A DNA stretch of 64,000 bases from Algoriphagus sp. NG3 (GCF_034119865.1 NZ_CP139421.1:620001-684000); one strand, 5' to 3'; numbered from the stretch's first letter, positions 34,958 through 44,482 are shown. Notes: generated by a model not told the origin, from the sequence alone. A program made the numbers and translations.

Positions 34958-35983
34958 ATGACCGCTGAAAACAATTATAAACAGATGAAAAACAATGTAA
35001 TATCGCGTCCGGCATTCTATGCGCTGCATGTCCTTTTCTGGATTTGCTATGGGGTGATATTATTTGCCTCACTTAGTAACTGGACCAGATCTCCCGATGC
35101 TGTGTGGAAGGCCGTGATCTCTGATGTGCTGACTTCTTCATCTATAGCATATATCAATTATTATTTACTCCTGCCACGGCTTTATAAAAAAAGTAGATAT
35201 TCAGCCTACATTTTGGCATCTATGGCCTTGGTGGTCATTATTGTGTTTGTGAGGGTCTATTTTCTCGGGATGAGCCATATGTCTGTTACCTATACTTATT
35301 TTATCAGATCTGTACCGGCTATTGGTTTTTACCTGATCTCTACAGTGATCTGGTTTTTTGCCAATCTCATCAAAGCACAGAGAAATGAAATAGAGCTAAG
35401 AAACAACCAGTTGGCGTCTGAGCTGAAGTTTCTAAAACTTCAACTCAGTCCGCATTTTCTCTTTAATACCTTGAATAATATTTATTCCATGGCTTATTTC
35501 AGCGATAGCAACACCGCTCCGGCGATCATGAAGCTGTCCGGAATGATGCGCCACATGCTCTATGAAGATCAGGGTATGTTTGTTTCGCTTTCCAAAGAAA
35601 TCTCCTTTATGGAAAATTTCATAGAGCTTTGGAGACTCAAGCTAGATGAAAATCCGCTTATAATTTTCAAACATAAAGGGATACGGGAAAGCCATGAAAT
35701 TGCCCATTTGATCTTTCTTGTTTTTCTGGAAAATGCCTTTAAACACGGCAACACCATCGATGGGTCCATAGAGATAAATCTGCATATCAACGCCGGTGAT
35801 CAGCTGTTTTTCTATATCAAAAATGATGTAATCGATGCCCGGAAAACGGCGGAAGAAGAGAGTGGGGTAGGGCTGACAAATGTGAAGAAGAGGTTGAATC
35901 TGATCTATCCGGGAAAGCATGAGCTGCTTATGGAACAGAACGCTACTTCCTTTGAAGTGAAACTAACAATAGACTTAAAATGA
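34958..35983 (+). CDS. LytS-type sensor histidine kinase
   Basis: 341 residues. Four hydrophobic segments (about 20-40, 53-73, 82-104 and 118-137) are followed by a coiled region and the His_kinase (LytS/YehU) domain. The motif LQLSPHFLFNTLNNIY has the phosphorylated His166, and an ATP-binding region has FLENAFKHG and SGVGLTNVKKRLNLIY. A second Met at residue 10 is an alternative start. There is no separate periplasmic sensing domain, so the signal is probably read within the membrane. It overlaps the response regulator gene by four bases (ATGA). Confidence 0.88.
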   Translation: MTAENNYKQMKNNVISRPAFYALHVLFWICYGVILFASLSNWTRSPDAVWKAVISDVLTSSSIAYINYYLLLPRLYKKSRYSAYILASMALVVIIVFVRVYFLGMSHMSVTYTYFIRSVPAIGFYLISTVIWFFANLIKAQRNEIELRNNQLASELKFLKLQLSPHFLFNTLNNIYSMAYFSDSNTAPAIMKLSGMMRHMLYEDQGMFVSLSKEISFMENFIELWRLKLDENPLIIFKHKGIRESHEIAHLIFLVFLENAFKHGNTIDGSIEINLHINAGDQLFFYIKNDVIDARKTAEEESGVGLTNVKKRLNLIYPGKHELLMEQNATSFEVKLTIDLK

Positions 35984-36687
35984 AGTACCGAATACTAATT
36001 GTCGACGATGAGCCACCAGCAAGGAAATTGCTTTCGGACTACGTGTCCAAAGTTGCAAATCTGGAATTGGCGGCTGTATGCAGTAATGGGGAAGAAGCGA
36101 TGGCGTTTCTGAGGGAAAATCCTGTGGATATCCTTTTGCTGGATATCCGCATGCCTCTGATGACAGGGTTGGATTTGCTGAGTGAATTGACGGATAAACC
36201 ACTCACGATATTCGTAACAGCCTATGAAGAATATGCGGTGAAGGGCTATGAGCTGGATGTGATTGACTACCTGATGAAACCGGTTTCTTTTGACCGGTTC
36301 AGAAAGGCAATTGATAAAGCTGTGGAATACCTTTCGGTACAAGTAGTGGGTGAGGAAACTTTTGATAAGCCTGATTACTTTTTCATTAAGACTGATACGA
36401 GAATTGTGAAATTTCTCTTTGCAGAAGTGGAGGCAATCGAAGCTCAGCGGGAATACATCAAGATCATCACAGCAACTAGAAAAGTGATGTCGTTGGTCTC
36501 CCTCACCGGAATTGCCAATGCGTTGCCTGCTGAATTTGTACGCATTCACCGTTCCTTCATTGTTAATATGCGACATATCGATGAAGTCCAGTCCAATGAA
36601 ATCTTGATTGGAAAAGATTTATATCCGATCAGTCGGAATTATAGAGACGAGTTTTTTAAGAAATTGGGAGATAGGAAATTATTATAG
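35980..36687 (+). CDS. LytTR response regulator
   Basis: 235 residues. The receiver domain has the acidic pair in LIVDDEPPA, phospho-acceptor Asp55 in LLLDIRMP, and Lys in YLMKPVSFDRF. A LytTR DNA-binding domain follows from about residue 128 (FLFAEVEAIEAQREYIKI, FVRIHRSFIVNMRHID). It is translated together with the kinase gene and closed by a hairpin terminator. The regulated gene is unknown; the flanking loci are both molybdenum hydroxylase operons. Confidence 0.9.
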   Translation: MKYRILIVDDEPPARKLLSDYVSKVANLELAAVCSNGEEAMAFLRENPVDILLLDIRMPLMTGLDLLSELTDKPLTIFVTAYEEYAVKGYELDVIDYLMKPVSFDRFRKAIDKAVEYLSVQVVGEETFDKPDYFFIKTDTRIVKFLFAEVEAIEAQREYIKIITATRKVMSLVSLTGIANALPAEFVRIHRSFIVNMRHIDEVQSNEILIGKDLYPISRNYRDEFFKKLGDRKLL

Positions 36688-36927
36688 GTGACACGGATGC
36701 TTTTTTATGACTAATGGGCTGGTTTAGTGAGCTTTAAAGTGGGGAAATATTTTCGGTGTTAGCGATTGTTTCTCCCTATAAATAGGATTGATACTTGGGT
36801 TTTTACAGGATAAAATACTGTAAAGCTGAATATTCTACTAGGAATAACTCTTGTATAATATAACTGTAAACCACTGTTTGCTATGATGAGTAGAAGCTTA
36901 TAAATAAACAAATTGATACTAATCTGT

Positions 36928-36970
36928 AGCCAAATCAAAGAAGCTTTAAGCTGTTGATTTGGCTGTTTTA
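36928..36970 (+). terminator. terminator after the two-component operon
   Basis: A perfect 11-bp stem (36928-36938 with 36954-36964) encloses a loop that can itself fold (AAGCTT-AAGCT), followed by GTTTTATTA. It lies 240 bases after the regulator's stop. Confidence 0.6.
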
Positions 36971-37014
36971 TTACCTCTTCTCCTTGGGTTTAAAAATTCC
37001 ATATTCAAAAAGTT

Positions 37015-37225
37015 CAACACCCTTCGGGGTTGCCCACCTCCATCTTGACCTTCATTTCCCTAGGTGCAACCTAGGGTTATTGAAAGGTTTGACCACTCCG
37101 TGGTCATTATTCCCAATAATTGATATTTCAATTCCCGACCCCGAAGGGGGTCAAACTTCTAAATAACCGCGGGTGAAACCCGTGGATAAGGAAATAACTA
37201 CAAAATCCTTACGACCCCGGAGGGT
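37015..37225. repeat. cluster of REP-like hairpins
   Basis: At least four small perfect hairpins sit within 130 bases: 37058-37076 (8-bp stem, GCA loop), 37091-37105 (6-bp stem, TCC loop), 37137-37152 (6-bp stem, GAAG loop) and 37167-37185 (GAA-loop type with one G-T pair). Weaker ones flank them at about 37015 and 37208. This is typical of clustered extragenic palindromes and matches the elements at 27.5 kb. Confidence 0.6.
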
Positions 37226-37294
37226 GTCGAACTGATCCAAAACCAAAAAGCCCATCTGAATAACAGAAAGGATTCTAGATTGTAGGATTAAGCC

Positions 37295-37663
37295 ATGCAA
37301 CCAATCGTAATTCAACTAGGCAATCTTTGCGATTCACCTGTCAACAGAGGTGGAGATATTCATTTACATCTTCCTGAATCTGCATCCAAAGTGATGGACT
37401 TATTACTCCAATCGCTGGAAATCAACCGAAAATTGATCGCGGGATTTTGCAACCAATGGGAAAATGAAGAAGAACTCTACCGGGAAATTCAAATCTTAAA
37501 CGGCAATTCATATATCCGCTTACCCGTCATTTTGTACACGGCATTGCACAATGCCGGGATAAATGGAGGTACCGGAGGTTCGCCTACACCCGTGGGCTTT
37601 TCTGTGCTTTCAATGATATGCACATGGATGTTTTTCGGTGACTGGGACATCCGGATCACTTGA
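37295..37663 (+). CDS. doubtful small gene, possibly a relic
   Basis: An open frame of 122 codons runs into the 3' end of the convergent molybdenum hydroxylase gene. Its first about 65 codons lie in front of that gene and look protein-like (GGDIHLHLPESASKVMDLL, then an amphipathic helix ending EEELYREIQIL). The remaining codons, overlapping the other gene, look like shadow sequence. If real, it is a short helical protein cut or fused at its 3' end. No family recognised. Confidence 0.25.
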   Translation: MQPIVIQLGNLCDSPVNRGGDIHLHLPESASKVMDLLLQSLEINRKLIAGFCNQWENEEELYREIQILNGNSYIRLPVILYTALHNAGINGGTGGSPTPVGFSVLSMICTWMFFGDWDIRIT

Positions 37664-39765
37664 TACCCGTCAAAATTATTCTGTTGCACCTGTCCGTTTT
37701 CAAATGATATCGCAGAAGTAGTGGCTAAGCTGGTCGCAAATTGGGCCCCGCCCTCAAATTGAGAACGGATTCTGTCCGTATTTACAGGCACTCCGCAATC
37801 AACTACGTAGTGGACATTCGGTATCAGCAATTCACCGTTAGCGCCTTTATCTACTTCGACGATGCAGGCAACATAAGTCAGGAAGCTTTTATGAGCCGCA
37901 AATCCAACGTTTTTTCCCTGCGCCAGTAATTCCTTCCAATTTGCCTCTTGAGCCACTCTGCGAATTACATTTTTTAGCCTACCGGTGTTCCAGGGGAATT
38001 TCTCAATAGGCTCTCCATAGTTGCCAAAAGTTCCTTTCATCTCTCCCTCAAAAGAAATATTTCTGTCTTCCCCGAGTAAATCCAACAGCATATCTACCGG
38101 ATCCATGCCCTGCGCTTCCGCAACCTCATCGAGCATTCCGTTTACAGCAAAAGAATGATGGATATTACTTACAGATCTTAACCAGCCTATGCGAGTGTGG
38201 GCTTTGGATTCATGGGTTTCTATTCGAATATTGGGTACTTCAAAAGGAAAGTCTATGCAACCCAACCCAAGTTCCCCATCCGAGGGATGAAGTTCGTCTG
38301 GATTGCCGGTCGCTCCGATTGCCGGGAATACGGTGTGGTGGTTCCATCCACTGAACTTCCCTTCGCTATCCAAGGTGACTTTTATGCGCTGAGCACTCAA
38401 AGAATGATAAAAATCATGATGAATATCGTCCTCTCTTGTCCATTGAACTCTCACAGGAACTTGTGCAGCTTTGGAAAGCAGGGCTGCTTCCACGACAAAG
38501 TCCGGCTTTGATTTTCTGCCAAAACCTCCTCCCAGAAGAGTCACATTCACCCTCACTTGTTCTTCAGGCATGCCCAACGCTGTAGCCACAGCTGTTCTGG
38601 CCCATTGGGGGTGCTGGGTAGGAGCCCAGATTTCACAGAAGTCCGCTTTCCAGTTAGCAATTGCCACAGGGGGTTCCATAGTAGCATGGGCATAATAAGG
38701 AGCCACAAAACTTCTTTCCAATACGGTTTTTGCGTTTCGCTGAGCATTGGAAAAATCGCCTTTCTCCCGGCGGATCTGACCATTAGTCAACGTGCTCTTT
38801 ACCATTTCATCCAGCTGGGTGGCTGAATTGTAAGTTTGATTAGGCCCTAAGTCCCATTCTACTTCCAGGGCTTTTCTTCCCTGCATTGCAGCCCAGGTAT
38901 TGTCCGCAAGTACTGCGACGCCTTCCAGTGCCTTATCCAAACCGGTGGGGATTCCTTGCCCATCAATTTTTATCACATGGCTTACCCCAGAGATAGCCAA
39001 CGCTTTTTCATCCGAAAATGAAACAACTTTTGCTCCTATCACCGGACTTCTCCGGATGACGGCGATCTTCATTCCTGGGATATCTACGTCAGCTCCGAAA
39101 ATGGCCTTTCCCAGCGCAATATCCTTGGCATCATATATTGGTACATCCTTGCCAATGAGTTGATAATCTTTCAGGTCTTTTAGTTTGACTTCCTCCGGTT
39201 TAGGGATTTCTTGTTTTTTCAGTTCTTCAATCAACTCTCCGAAGTCAACCTTCTTCCCGCCCGAATGAATAACTTGGCCCTTTTCAGTGCGGCATTCGGA
39301 TGGATCTACATCCCACTTCCCGGCGGCAGCACTGATAAGCATCAATCGGGCAGTGGCTCCTGCTTGTCGCATAGGTTCAAAAAACATGCGGACAGAATAA
39401 GATCCATCGGTGTTTTGATCTCCATATTTTTCGTTGTCTCCCTCGGCTTGGATGATTTTTACTTTAGACCAGTCGGCTCCCAATTCATCAGCGATAATCA
39501 TCGGAAGGGAGGTACGGATACCTGTTCCCATTTCTGATCTATGGGCAATCAGCGTGACCTGATTATCCGAATCAAGGATGAGGTAAGCATTGGGTGCGAA
39601 GGTAATGGGATCACCTTTAGGGCTGCTGCATTGAAAATTCACACCTAAAAGGAAACCACCGGTGGCCAGGCTACCGATTTTCAGGAATTCCCTGCGGGAA
39701 GGGATATAGACCTTGCTTAAGTTCTCAGGATCCTGTTTTTTGCGGAAAAGAAATTTTGTAAACAT
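37489..39765 (-). CDS. molybdenum hydroxylase large subunit, copy 3
   Basis: 758 residues. Tat signal SRREFLKIGSLATGGFLLG (R24-R25) with a Cys at 46 (VNFQC). LGGGFGRKSKPDFVVEAALL is the cofactor loop, and GVGEPPVPPFIPALCNAVYK carries the catalytic glutamate at the C-terminus. It is more distant from copies 1 and 2 than they are from each other (longer N-terminal leader, different small subunit partner). The small subunit gene lies 5 bases upstream, so this is a complete two-gene enzyme. Expected in the periplasm without a FAD subunit. Confidence 0.88.
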   Translation of the reverse strand: MFTKFLFRKKQDPENLSKVYIPSRREFLKIGSLATGGFLLGVNFQCSSPKGDPITFAPNAYLILDSDNQVTLIAHRSEMGTGIRTSLPMIIADELGADWSKVKIIQAEGDNEKYGDQNTDGSYSVRMFFEPMRQAGATARLMLISAAAGKWDVDPSECRTEKGQVIHSGGKKVDFGELIEELKKQEIPKPEEVKLKDLKDYQLIGKDVPIYDAKDIALGKAIFGADVDIPGMKIAVIRRSPVIGAKVVSFSDEKALAISGVSHVIKIDGQGIPTGLDKALEGVAVLADNTWAAMQGRKALEVEWDLGPNQTYNSATQLDEMVKSTLTNGQIRREKGDFSNAQRNAKTVLERSFVAPYYAHATMEPPVAIANWKADFCEIWAPTQHPQWARTAVATALGMPEEQVRVNVTLLGGGFGRKSKPDFVVEAALLSKAAQVPVRVQWTREDDIHHDFYHSLSAQRIKVTLDSEGKFSGWNHHTVFPAIGATGNPDELHPSDGELGLGCIDFPFEVPNIRIETHESKAHTRIGWLRSVSNIHHSFAVNGMLDEVAEAQGMDPVDMLLDLLGEDRNISFEGEMKGTFGNYGEPIEKFPWNTGRLKNVIRRVAQEANWKELLAQGKNVGFAAHKSFLTYVACIVEVDKGANGELLIPNVHYVVDCGVPVNTDRIRSQFEGGAQFATSLATTSAISFENGQVQQNNFDGYQVIRMSQSPKNIHVHIIESTEKPTGVGEPPVPPFIPALCNAVYKMTGKRIYELPFKI

Positions 39766-39770
39766 CGGTG

Positions 39771-40235
39771 TTATTTCAATGAGTTAGATGCGGTGTGTAT
39801 GGCTTCTTTAATACGGTTATAGGTACCGCAGCGGCAGATGTTTCCATTCATAGCCGTATCTATTTCCTCATCAGAAGGTTTTGGGTTCGAGTTTAAAAGC
39901 GCAACGGCACTAAGAATCTGCCCCGACTGACAATAGCCGCACTGGGGGACAACGTGCTGTACCCAGGCTTGCTGAACAGGATGGTCTCCTTTGTCTGAAA
40001 GTCCCTCAATGGTTGTAATATTAGCGTTAGTGCCAGCCTCTGAAATCTGAAAGCTGCAGGAGCGTATAGGTGAGCCGTCCAGAAGGACTGTGCAGGCACC
40101 GCAAAGTCCCTGACCACAACCAAATTTGGTTCCTTTGAGCCCAACCAAGTCCCGTATTGCCCACAGTAAAGGCATTTCGCTTTCGGCTGAGATTTCATGA
40201 ACCTTGTTGTTGATTCGAAGAGAATATTTTTCCAT
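39771..40235 (-). CDS. [2Fe-2S] small subunit of molybdenum hydroxylase, second operon
   Basis: 154 residues. Cysteines 40, 45, 48 and 60 hold the first cluster and 99, 102, 134 and 136 the second ([20 protein letters not shown]). It is the first gene of the operon with copy 3 of the large subunit and probably travels through Tat with it. It is preceded by a gap with a perfect 20-base palindrome. Confidence 0.92.
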   Translation of the reverse strand: MEKYSLRINNKVHEISAESEMPLLWAIRDLVGLKGTKFGCGQGLCGACTVLLDGSPIRSCSFQISEAGTNANITTIEGLSDKGDHPVQQAWVQHVVPQCGYCQSGQILSAVALLNSNPKPSDEEIDTAMNGNICRCGTYNRIKEAIHTASNSLK

Positions 40236-40566
40236 AATTTAATTTACTTCTTTTTCTGTTATTACCATAGGGCACCTGATTTTATCTTCTTGATGTTTTA
40301 GAGGGTAAAGTTTGTGAATTGAAACATGCCGGAATTGAAAAAATCAAACAATGGATTAAGAAATTGTTTTTTATAAAAAACAAAATAGAACTATGTTTTC
40401 TGCAAAAAACAACTTGTTAAGACCTTCAGAATAAGCGATTAAAATACGATTGGAATTATCGGCTAGGCCAAACACTAGATTTGAGGATACATCGATCTCC
40501 CCTCATCGGTCTTTTAGCCCAGAGAGCAAAAAAAATGAGGTGGCTGGTAAGTATATAGGCCGATGG
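40236..40566. promoter_or_regulatory. intergenic region with a perfect 20-base palindrome
   Basis: Bases 40364-40383 form a perfect AT-rich palindrome (TTGTTTTTTA and its reverse complement), about 130 bases upstream of the iron-sulfur subunit start codon. It could be an operator or simply an AT-rich hairpin. The rest of the gap holds no gene; tauE ends convergently towards it from the right-hand side of the map. Confidence 0.35.
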
Positions 40567-41325
40567 CTAAATATTTATCCCAAACCCATGCATCAGCACC
40601 AATCTCAGCCCTACATAGATCACCAGCACAGCAGTTAGCCCACCGAGTATCCTTAGGTTAAATTTCTTATTGGACAAGTAGGAGCCTATACTTCCCCCCA
40701 AAACCACCCCAAGTATTAATTTCCAGGTGAGATCCAGATCAATAGTAAAGGTGTCCGCTACAGTAAGCCCTACCAATCCTGCGATGGAATTGACCAAGAT
40801 AAACACGGAAGCTAAGGCGGCTATCGTTCGGGGGCTTGCCCAGTTCAATAGATTCAAGGTAGGACTAAGGAAAATTCCTCCGCCTATTCCAGAAACTCCT
40901 GCTAGCAGGCCAACACTTCCTCCAAGCCCTATTTTTGCAGGCAAACTAAACTCCCTGGACACTGGTCTGGTTTTGATATAGCGTAGTAGCATGGCTAGTC
41001 CGGATAAGATCAGTGCTGAGCCCAGAACCAAAAAGAAGGCCTGTTGGGATAGCCTTAATTGGGCACCCAAGTAGGCTACCGGAATACTGGAAACCAGAAA
41101 TGGCCAGAATGATTTGATATCAAAGACTTTGCTCCTAATAAAAAGAAACGTTCCTATACTGACTACGCAAATATTCAAAAGTAAGGCTGTGGATCTGATC
41201 TCATGAAAGTCGGTCAGGAACAAGCTCATGAGTGCCAGGTAGCTAGATCCCCCGCCAAATCCAACCGAGCTGTAAAACAATGCTATGATGAAAAAAAGGA
41301 ATGGGAGATATTCTAAGGTAAGCAT
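40567..41325 (-). CDS. TauE/SafE family permease
   Basis: 252 residues with about eight hydrophobic segments. The family motif occurs twice: SSVGFGGGSSYLALMSLF near residue 19 and GVSGIGGGIFLSPTLNL near 143, the inverted-repeat glycine loops of TauE/SafE carriers. Members export sulfite or sulfonates, or take up related organic anions; the substrate cannot be deduced here. It is divergent from the TonB-dependent receptor gene. Confidence 0.85.
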   Translation of the reverse strand: MLTLEYLPFLFFIIALFYSSVGFGGGSSYLALMSLFLTDFHEIRSTALLLNICVVSIGTFLFIRSKVFDIKSFWPFLVSSIPVAYLGAQLRLSQQAFFLVLGSALILSGLAMLLRYIKTRPVSREFSLPAKIGLGGSVGLLAGVSGIGGGIFLSPTLNLLNWASPRTIAALASVFILVNSIAGLVGLTVADTFTIDLDLTWKLILGVVLGGSIGSYLSNKKFNLRILGGLTAVLVIYVGLRLVLMHGFGINI

Positions 41326-41614
41326 GGAAAGTAGCGTAGTAAAGAGATAGGGGGAATATTAATTATTGATCCGGCTTTGAATTTGGTTAATAATTCAGCT
41401 ACAAACAATCATTTTTGCTTAGCCTGGCTTTTATAAAAGGTGATGAATATCTTCACAGCTTTTGGTAACACTAGAGAGATCAGTGAATGAACTAGGTTGT
41501 TTCCGCCCATTTAGGGTGCTTATTTCTATAGTAAGTGTAAGGGTTTTTATCCAAAAACTTATCTGAAATAGGACTTTGATCCTTAAATTCGCAGGAAAAC
41601 TACCCCATACTTTT

Positions 41615-43771
41615 ATGTCAATTATCAATACCCAGCCTCTGGCTATGCTGATTCTTATTGCCGGATTCAATTTAGCCTCTGAAACTTCCTTTGCCCAAAC
41701 CAATGATACCATCCCAGAAACCCAGCTAGGGGAGGTCATGGTAACTGCCCAGAAGGAATCCGAAAATCTTCAAAAAGTACCCTTCAGCGTGTCAGCAATC
41801 GATGACCGTAAAGTTGAAGAAATGAACCTTTGGCAGACAAAGGATCTCCGCGGTTATATTCCCAATCTATATACCTCCAATCCCGGAGACAATAGAAACG
41901 TGATTTCTATCCGTGGTATCACTACCACCTCCTATGAACCGGCCGTGGCGACGTATGTGGATGGTGTCAACCAGTTTGGACTGGACACCTATTTTTTCCT
42001 GCTGAATGATGTGGAAAGAATAGAAGTGCTTCGTGGTCCCCAGGGTACGCTCTATGGCAGAAATGCCATGGGTGGTGTGATGAATATCATCACCAAACCT
42101 AAATCCGATGAGCTTTCGGGTTTCGTCCGTGCCGATGTGGGAAATTACGGATTCACCAGACTGGCAGGCGGAGTGAAGGGGATGCTGATCCCTGAGAAAT
42201 TGTATGGGGGAATATCGGTTTTGTCAGACAGGTTAGGAGGATATTACACCAATTTGTATAACGACAGTAAGTTTGACAAGCAAGAAAACTTACTGGTGGC
42301 AGGTAATTTAAATTACTTATTCGCGGAAAACTGGGAGGCGATTTTAAACTTCAAAAGCAACACGGGCAGGAACAATGGCCCCTTTACGTTGGCTCCTGAT
42401 CCAGTCTCTGCATTGGAAAATCCATTCGTGGTCAATCAAGATGCCATCACAGAGATGGTGGACAATAGCCAAAACCTCTCGTTGGTTGTGAAGAATTCCG
42501 GCCCTAGGTTCAACTTTTCCTCCCAGACGGCATATCAGCATAATTACCGCTACTACAAGACTCCGATAGACGGTGATTTCTCGCCCATTGATGGGGTGTC
42601 TATAATCAATGATTATGGGAAAAACTGGAATACGGTTTCGGTTTGGACTCAGGAATTCCGGCTGGCTTCAGCTAATACAGGACAGCGATTGAATTGGCAG
42701 GTTGGATTTTTTGGCTTCAATTCCGAGGCTCCGACCAGGCAAGGGATTTATTTTGGTGATGATGCAGCGATGATAGGCTCGCCTATATCCAACTTTACCA
42801 CTATCAATACCAATGTGGAGACAGGTTTTGGATTGGCATTTTTCGGACAGGCCAGTTATAGTTTGACGGAAAGGTTGAAACTGACTGGAGGTCTGCGCTC
42901 GGATTATGAGAGGAAAAAGCTGACTGTCTCTCAGGAAATGGATTTTGGGCAAGGTGATCCCATGGTGACTCAGCCGGATACTACCGGGAGGGTAGATTAC
43001 AATGCCATCTCCCCTAAGCTGGCCTTGGCTTATCAGCTAGGCAATACGAATGAGATTTATGGGAGCTATAGCAGGGGATTCAGACCGGGAGGCTTGACCC
43101 AGATCGGTTCCGACCCGAGCAATCCACCTCTATTTGCTTACGAGCCTGAATTTTCAAACAACTTTGAAATCGGAAGCAAAAACTACTTCTTCAACCGAAG
43201 AATGCGGGTGAATGTAGCCGCTTTCGTGACTACTATTACTGATGTGCAGGTACCGGGTTTGATTTTGCCAGATGCCATCGTAGTCACCCAGAATGCGGGA
43301 GACCTGACCAGTACAGGTATAGAATGGGAAATCAATGCGATACCCACAAACAATCTGAGTATAGACTGGAGCTTCGGATATACTCATGCCACTTTTGATA
43401 AGCTGAATCTTCCAGGTGAATCCGGAGAAGTGGATTACTCAGGCAATAGACAGATCTTTACTCCAGAAGTTACCTCCATGGTTGCGGCGCAGTGGACGCC
43501 TCAGTTTTTCAATTCCAACTCCCTGGATTGGATGCTGAGAGGGGAGTGGTTGTACTTCGGTGAGCAGTTTTTCAACCTAGAGAACACCATCAGCCAAGAT
43601 GCCTATCAGATCGCAAATGTGAAGTTTGGGGTAGTATCTGATACCATGGAACTGACTGTTTGGGGCAAAAATATCTTTGATACCACCTACATTGATTACG
43701 CCTACAATTTTGGCCCATCTCACTTGGGAAATCCGGCTACTTTCGGTGTGACGGCGATGTATAAGTTTTGA
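41615..43771 (+). CDS. TonB-dependent outer-membrane receptor
   Basis: 718 residues from ATG 41615. A TTG at 41576 is also open but places a non-signal sequence in front of the signal peptide. Signal peptide ending near TSFAQ, a TonB box-like stretch (GEVMVTAQK), then the plug with NVISIRGI, VDGV and VERIEVLRGPQGTLYGRNAMGGVMNIITK. The barrel ends with TAMYKF. There is no carboxypeptidase-like or SusC-type N-terminal domain, so it resembles siderophore/cobalamin-type receptors rather than SusC. No SusD partner or siderophore gene is nearby. The ligand is unknown. Confidence 0.88.
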   Translation: MSIINTQPLAMLILIAGFNLASETSFAQTNDTIPETQLGEVMVTAQKESENLQKVPFSVSAIDDRKVEEMNLWQTKDLRGYIPNLYTSNPGDNRNVISIRGITTTSYEPAVATYVDGVNQFGLDTYFFLLNDVERIEVLRGPQGTLYGRNAMGGVMNIITKPKSDELSGFVRADVGNYGFTRLAGGVKGMLIPEKLYGGISVLSDRLGGYYTNLYNDSKFDKQENLLVAGNLNYLFAENWEAILNFKSNTGRNNGPFTLAPDPVSALENPFVVNQDAITEMVDNSQNLSLVVKNSGPRFNFSSQTAYQHNYRYYKTPIDGDFSPIDGVSIINDYGKNWNTVSVWTQEFRLASANTGQRLNWQVGFFGFNSEAPTRQGIYFGDDAAMIGSPISNFTTINTNVETGFGLAFFGQASYSLTERLKLTGGLRSDYERKKLTVSQEMDFGQGDPMVTQPDTTGRVDYNAISPKLALAYQLGNTNEIYGSYSRGFRPGGLTQIGSDPSNPPLFAYEPEFSNNFEIGSKNYFFNRRMRVNVAAFVTTITDVQVPGLILPDAIVVTQNAGDLTSTGIEWEINAIPTNNLSIDWSFGYTHATFDKLNLPGESGEVDYSGNRQIFTPEVTSMVAAQWTPQFFNSNSLDWMLRGEWLYFGEQFFNLENTISQDAYQIANVKFGVVSDTMELTVWGKNIFDTTYIDYAYNFGPSHLGNPATFGVTAMYKF

Positions 43772-43806
43772 TATAAACGAGAGAGTACGAGAGAAAAATT
43801 CGCCCA

Positions 43807-44460
43807 TGTGAGTGTCTCACTCACATGTCATTCTTTCGAAGTTTTAACGTAACCACATAGTCACATAGAAAACATAGTGATTGCGACCTCTGCGTAACTC
43901 TCCGTGTCCTTAGCGGTTAAAAAAGCAGGATTTCGCTCTTTCAGAGCTTATGATGAATTGATCTATATTTTAGCCCAGCCCTAGCGGACTGGGCTTTTAT
44001 ATTTCGGGCTTTCAGCCCTCTGATGGTTACAAAAAAACTTAGCCCATTCGCCCCTGTGAGTGTCTCACTCACATGTTCTAAGTAGCCCAATTTAAAGTAG
44101 CAGAAGGTTGTGAATGTGAGACTCACGACGGCCAAGATTACAAATCTTGATCAGTCCTACGCTATTGCACTGCACTGTGGCCTCTGCGTAACTCTCCGTG
44201 TTCTTAGTGGTTAAAAAAAGTCTTCGTTATGTAAGATTTCGCTCTTTCAGAGCTTATGATGAATTGATCTATATTTTAGCCCAGCCCTAGCGGACTGGGC
44301 TTTTATATTTCGGGCTTTCAGCCCTCTGATGGTTACAAAAAAACTTAGCCCATTCGCCCCTGTGAGTGTCTCACTCACATGCCATTCTTTTGAAGTTTTA
44401 ACGTAACCACATAGTCACATAGAAAACATAGTGATTGCGACCTCTGCGTAACTCTCCGTG
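43807..44460. repeat. block of long direct repeats
   Basis: Two repeat units alternate. Unit R1 (147 bases) occurs at 43929-44075 and 44235-44381 and the copies are identical. Unit R2 (100 bases) occurs at 43807-43906 and 44361-44460 with two mismatches. A fragment of R2's end is present at about 44181-44220. R1 contains a hairpin followed by T residues (AGCCCAG...CTGGGCT, first copy 43972-43995). Both units contain a GTGAGTG-TCT-CACTCAC hairpin that ends R1 and begins R2. No gene lies inside. The near identity means recent duplication or active homogenisation. Confidence 0.9.
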
Positions 44461-44482
44461 CCCATTGCGGTTAAAAAAATAA

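Noticed and set aside
41576-41614. TTG start 39 bases upstream of the TonB-dependent receptor
   Set aside because: It would put 13 non-signal residues before a clear signal peptide; ATG 41615 fits better.
43929-44381. CRISPR array in the repeat block
   Set aside because: Only two copies of 147 bases and two of 100 bases, no short regular repeats or spacers, and no cas genes.
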